64,000 nucleotides of DNA. Origin: JAAUTG01 sp964458705. Its GTDB lineage: Bacteria > Bacteroidota > Bacteroidia > Chitinophagales > Saprospiraceae. The number at the start of each line of letters is the position of its first letter. Within the stretch, counting starts at the first letter, position 1. A program made the translations under genes and the position numbers. The stretch is taken from contig CAYWKD010000015.1 of assembly GCA_964458705.1 (NCBI GenBank), positions 13,665 to 77,664 on the forward strand, written 5' to 3'. Below the pieces are notes generated by a model. That model saw only the letters and a list, made by a program, of their open reading frames with translations. It did not search any database and was not told the DNA's origin. Below are positions 61,004 through 64,000 of this stretch, piece after piece.

Positions 61004-61585
61004 ATGAGGTCATCCATTTTACTGCTCCTATTGATAATTGCTACCGCAACCGCAAGTGCTCAAAGTGATATTTATCTTTCCAATACCTCTTTTGAAGGCG
61101 AACCTGACGATGCAACAATACCCGTTGGATGGTTTGCTTGTGCTGATGGCACTACACCAGATATTCTACCAGGACCTTGGGGGGTCTATCAAGAAGCTAC
61201 TGAGGGAGATACCTACATGGGACTTATTACTAGATCAGACGGTACTTTTGAAAGTATAGGGCAACGGCTACCAAGTCCAATGAAAGCCAATGAATGTTAT
61301 TCTTTTTCTGTTGACTTAGCTCATTCTAATACTTATGCAGGCTACAATAAACCCCTCAAAGTTAGAATATGGGCAGGAAAACGTAAGTGTGAAAAAGGAC
61401 AGCTTCTTGCAGAAAGTGATTTTATTAAGCATCACGATTTTGAAGTCTATAATTTTAAGGTTACAGCTGAAAAAACCTGGTATTATATCATCATTGAAGC
61501 CTATTACAAAGATGGACGATTCAGTCATCAGGGCAATATTTTGATTGATAATTTTTCCACTATAAAATGGTGTAAAAGAGCCTGA
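61004..61585 (+). CDS. Secreted carbohydrate-binding-like (galactose-binding fold) protein
   Basis: The 193-residue secreted protein has a signal peptide (SSILLLLLIIATATASAQ) and one beta-sandwich: IYLSNTSFEGEP and IPVGWFACADG (two Cys), MGLITRSDGTFESIGQRL, CYSFSVDLAHS and LIDNFSTIKWC. This is the pattern of galactose-binding-like domains that Bacteroidota fuse to OmpA or T9SS proteins; here it is alone. Four Cys may form two disulfides. It ends 22 bases before a GT2 gene, with which it may be co-transcribed. Ligand unknown. Confidence 0.7.
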   Translation: MRSSILLLLLIIATATASAQSDIYLSNTSFEGEPDDATIPVGWFACADGTTPDILPGPWGVYQEATEGDTYMGLITRSDGTFESIGQRLPSPMKANECYSFSVDLAHSNTYAGYNKPLKVRIWAGKRKCEKGQLLAESDFIKHHDFEVYNFKVTAEKTWYYIIIEAYYKDGRFSHQGNILIDNFSTIKWCKRA

Positions 61586-61607
61586 AATTTTGATAACGAC
61601 CTACTAA

Positions 61608-62495
61608 ATGGGACTATCTGTACTAATTCCTCTGTACAATATAGATTGCAGACAATTTATCGGCGACTTGCTTCAGCAACTAGAAAAATCTGATACTACT
61701 TTTGAGATTATATGCTTGGATGATCAATCAGACAAAATATTTCAAGATATTAACCGAACTTTCATCGCACTATATAATAGGGTGCAGTACCATCTATTAG
61801 AAAATAATCTTGGCAGATCAAAAGTAAGGAATCGACTTGCTCAACTTGCTCAATATGACTATCTACTTTTTTTAGACTGCGACCAAAAAGTTGTAAGAAG
61901 AAACTACATCTCAAGCTATTTAAAGCGTAGCTATGAAAAATCGGTACTGTATGGTGGCACAACTTACAGTATGAAGCCTCCTCAAAAAGATCGGTTGCTT
62001 CGTTGGCATTTTGGACGGAAACGGGAGATGATTTCTACAGCACAGCGTTCTACTGCGCCACATCATTATTTTATGACCAATAATTTTTTAATTCCAAAGG
62101 CACTATTTCTGTCCATCCAGTTCAATGAAAGTATAATAAAATATGGACATGAAGACACCCTTTTTGCGATAGAATTAAAGAAAAAAGGTATTGATATTAT
62201 TCATTTAGATAATCCCGTCGAACATCTTGGCTTAGATACTAACGAGCAATTTTTGGAAAAGTCAGCTACTGCTATCGAAACACTCGTACTGCTAATACAA
62301 GCAGGGCATCCTATACAAACTAAACTGCTCCGGACTTACAGCTTACTTAAGAAATACCATTTACACAATTTTTATAAATGGTTGTTTCAACGCTTGGAAA
62401 AATGGATCAGAAAGCAAATCATTAATGATCCTAGTAAACTGTACTACTTTGATCTTTGGAAGCTGGGTAAGATAAGTCAGGCATTGGATATCTGA
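61608..62495 (+). CDS. Family 2 glycosyltransferase
   Basis: The 295-residue GT-A enzyme starts LSVLIPLYNIDCRQF and has FLDCDQK (D90 and D92) as the DXD-type site. ATTN-like MTNNFLIPKALF and GHEDTLFAIELKKKG are typical acceptor-side blocks; GHED aligns with the catalytic base region. It has no signal or TM segment. It differs from the GT at 55375 in overall sequence. The donor and acceptor sugars cannot be read. Confidence 0.88.
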   Translation: MGLSVLIPLYNIDCRQFIGDLLQQLEKSDTTFEIICLDDQSDKIFQDINRTFIALYNRVQYHLLENNLGRSKVRNRLAQLAQYDYLLFLDCDQKVVRRNYISSYLKRSYEKSVLYGGTTYSMKPPQKDRLLRWHFGRKREMISTAQRSTAPHHYFMTNNFLIPKALFLSIQFNESIIKYGHEDTLFAIELKKKGIDIIHLDNPVEHLGLDTNEQFLEKSATAIETLVLLIQAGHPIQTKLLRTYSLLKKYHLHNFYKWLFQRLEKWIRKQIINDPSKLYYFDLWKLGKISQALDI

Positions 62496-62527
62496 CCTAT
62501 CTTTTAGCTAGCATTCTAAATTTATTC

Positions 62528-63946
62528 CTATTTCCACTCCGTGTGGAATTTACCTTCACGATCGATACGTTCATAAGTGTGAGAGCCAAAGTAATCTCGC
62601 TGCGCTTGTACTAAATTTAATGGCAAACGCCCTGTTCTGTAAGCATCAAAATAAGCTAAGGCACTAGAAAAAGTCAACAACGGAACGCCATAGCTTATAC
62701 CTGTTTGGATCATCAATCGAGTCGCTTTATGCGTTGATAGTAGCTTATCCACGAACGTATCTGCAATTAATAGGTTTTTTAGTTTAGGCTCGGTATTGTA
62801 GGCTTTTCGCATCAGCTCCAATAAATCTGCACGGATAATACAACCACCTCGCCAAATTCTGGCAATACCCTCTAAATCCAAGTCGTAATCATACTCCTCT
62901 GAGGCTTCCGCCAATAAAGTCATGCCCTGAGCATAAGTCGTCATGAAAGCAAAATAGAGCGCACTTTCAACCAATTCCACTAGATCATTTTGATTGACTT
63001 CGATCCCTTGCAGAGTAAGATTATAGCGTTTTTCGGCAAACAGCCGTTCTGCTTTCATGGAGGAAATACCACGCATAGAAACGGCTGCATCAATGCTTGG
63101 CACAGCAACTCCTAAATCCATCCCGTTTTGAGAAGTCCATTTTCCTGTGCCTTTTTGCTTTGCTTTGTCCATGATTTTGTCAATAAGATCATTTTCGCTT
63201 TGATCGTCTAGTTGGGCAAAAATTTGAGCCGTTATTTCAATCAAAAAAGACTTCAATCGCCCTTCGTTCCAGTTTTTAAATACAGTGTGCAACTGACGAT
63301 TCGACAAGCCACCTACTCGATTCAGTACATCGTAGGCCTCTGCAATCAATTGCATCAAACCATATTCAATACCATTATGTACCATTTTGACATAGTTTCC
63401 TGCTGATGTTTTACCGAGATAAGTAACACAAGGATCACCATCTACCTTTGCTGAAACGGCTTCCATGATCGGGCGAACCAGTTCGTAGGCATTTTCCTCA
63501 CCGCCTGGCATAATGCTAGGGCCGAATCTCGCACCTTTTGCTCCTCCAGATACGCCTACACCTAGAAAGTGAATACCTTTTTCTTTTAAATCAGCTACTC
63601 TTCTATTGGTATCCTCATAGAAAGAATTTCCACCATCAATAATTAAATCACCTTCAGAAAGATGCGGCAATAAGTCTTCAATGACAATATCTACTACCTT
63701 ACCCGCTGGCACAAGCATCATTATTTTTCGAGGTGTACTCAAAGACTGGACAAATTCTTTCGTTTCAGTAGCTCCTTTTATTTTTCTATCTTCTGCTTCG
63801 GCTTCTAGCAGTCTTGCTTTCTCATCGTCCTTGTCTAAGCCTACCGCTGAGAATCCGTGATCGGCTACATTTAACAAAAAATTTCGTCCCATTGTCCCCA
63901 AACCAATCATTCCAAAATCATACAGTTGTGTATTCATAATTATCAT
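62528..63946 (-). CDS. gnd: 6-phosphogluconate dehydrogenase (decarboxylating)
   Basis: The 472-residue enzyme converts 6-phosphogluconate and NADP+ to ribulose-5-phosphate and CO2. GLGTMGRN (15-22) is the coenzyme site, GVGVSGGAKGARFGPSIMPGG carries the substrate Ser/Gly loop, KMVHNGIEYG holds the catalytic Lys and His, and KGTGKWTS is close to the substrate tunnel. The C-terminus ends with AQRDYFGSHTYERID. A second ATG at 63937 gives MNTQLYDFG and may be the real start. In the opposite direction to gt2 by 32 bases. Confidence 0.96.
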   Translation of the reverse strand: MIIMNTQLYDFGMIGLGTMGRNFLLNVADHGFSAVGLDKDDEKARLLEAEAEDRKIKGATETKEFVQSLSTPRKIMMLVPAGKVVDIVIEDLLPHLSEGDLIIDGGNSFYEDTNRRVADLKEKGIHFLGVGVSGGAKGARFGPSIMPGGEENAYELVRPIMEAVSAKVDGDPCVTYLGKTSAGNYVKMVHNGIEYGLMQLIAEAYDVLNRVGGLSNRQLHTVFKNWNEGRLKSFLIEITAQIFAQLDDQSENDLIDKIMDKAKQKGTGKWTSQNGMDLGVAVPSIDAAVSMRGISSMKAERLFAEKRYNLTLQGIEVNQNDLVELVESALYFAFMTTYAQGMTLLAEASEEYDYDLDLEGIARIWRGGCIIRADLLELMRKAYNTEPKLKNLLIADTFVDKLLSTHKATRLMIQTGISYGVPLLTFSSALAYFDAYRTGRLPLNLVQAQRDYFGSHTYERIDREGKFHTEWK

Positions 63947-64000
63947 TTTTTGTAATTATTTACCTCCCCGAGGAGAGAATTTGTAAAAAGTATTAAATTT

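Noticed and set aside
1..64000. CRISPR arrays, prophage, integrated plasmid or IS elements
   Set aside because: No regularly spaced short repeats, integrase, transposase or phage structural genes are visible on either strand.

Overview
This AT-rich window (GC clearly below 50% by eye) looks like ordinary chromosome from a member of the phylum Bacteroidota. The evidence is type IX secretion (T9SS) C-terminal sorting domains, a PorV/PorQ-family barrel, a PorP/SprF protein, SusC-like receptors with CarboxypepD_reg domains, the ftsX-DUF3098 pair, and promoters that fit the Bacteroidota consensus TTTG-N17-21-TAnnTTTG (for example 42205-42235 and 43419-43447). Long secreted proteins with PKD repeats, SprB-like repeats and Cys-rich repeats make me lean towards the Saprospiria or a related group, but this is inference. 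There are no phage, IS, integrase or CRISPR signals.

Layout. 1-10 kb: a sugar nucleotidyltransferase, an SUI1/eIF1-like protein, two envelope proteins, a pterin/folate cluster (folK, a PTR1-type pteridine reductase, another SDR), an MFS transporter, a flavin/[2Fe-2S] reductase, a Tat-exported TIM-barrel protein and a transaldolase. 10-22 kb: dps, two tiny Cys-rich proteins, a TRAP solute-binding protein, an acyltransferase, an outer-membrane receptor, a CAU-anticodon tRNA, a PorE-like protein ending in SPOR, purN, a secreted protein, an HMA metal-binding protein and RNase P RNA. 22-40 kb is secretion-rich: a 1765-residue T9SS cargo with two tandem glycosidase-like domains, then a co-directional block of TonB-dependent receptor, 1323-residue T9SS protein, PorV-family barrel and BNR/sortilin-repeat lipoprotein. 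40-52 kb: tyrS, a second TRAP binding protein, pdhB, trpEG, tRNA-Lys, a PorP/SprF protein, an aldose-1-epimerase-like protein and pstSCAB. 51-55 kb: a minus-strand cluster of a DnaQ-like exonuclease, two MbnP-like lipoproteins and a MauG/MbnH-like di-heme enzyme. 55-64 kb: two GT2 glycosyltransferases, a saccharopine-dehydrogenase-like enzyme, a CCA-adding enzyme, DUF3098, ftsX and gnd.

The most notable items are: (1) the MbnH/MbnP-like cluster, in which one MbnP copy has lost both Trp residues of the motif region; (2) the TonB receptor / giant T9SS protein / PorV / BNR block, which may be a dedicated surface-export module; (3) a 1995-bp in-frame tandem duplication of a glycosidase domain with all four predicted catalytic Glu retained; (4) a tyrosyl-tRNA synthetase whose HIGH motif reads TIGN; (5) a PorE-like protein with SPOR where OmpA would be expected. 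All family assignments come from reading motifs, with no database search.
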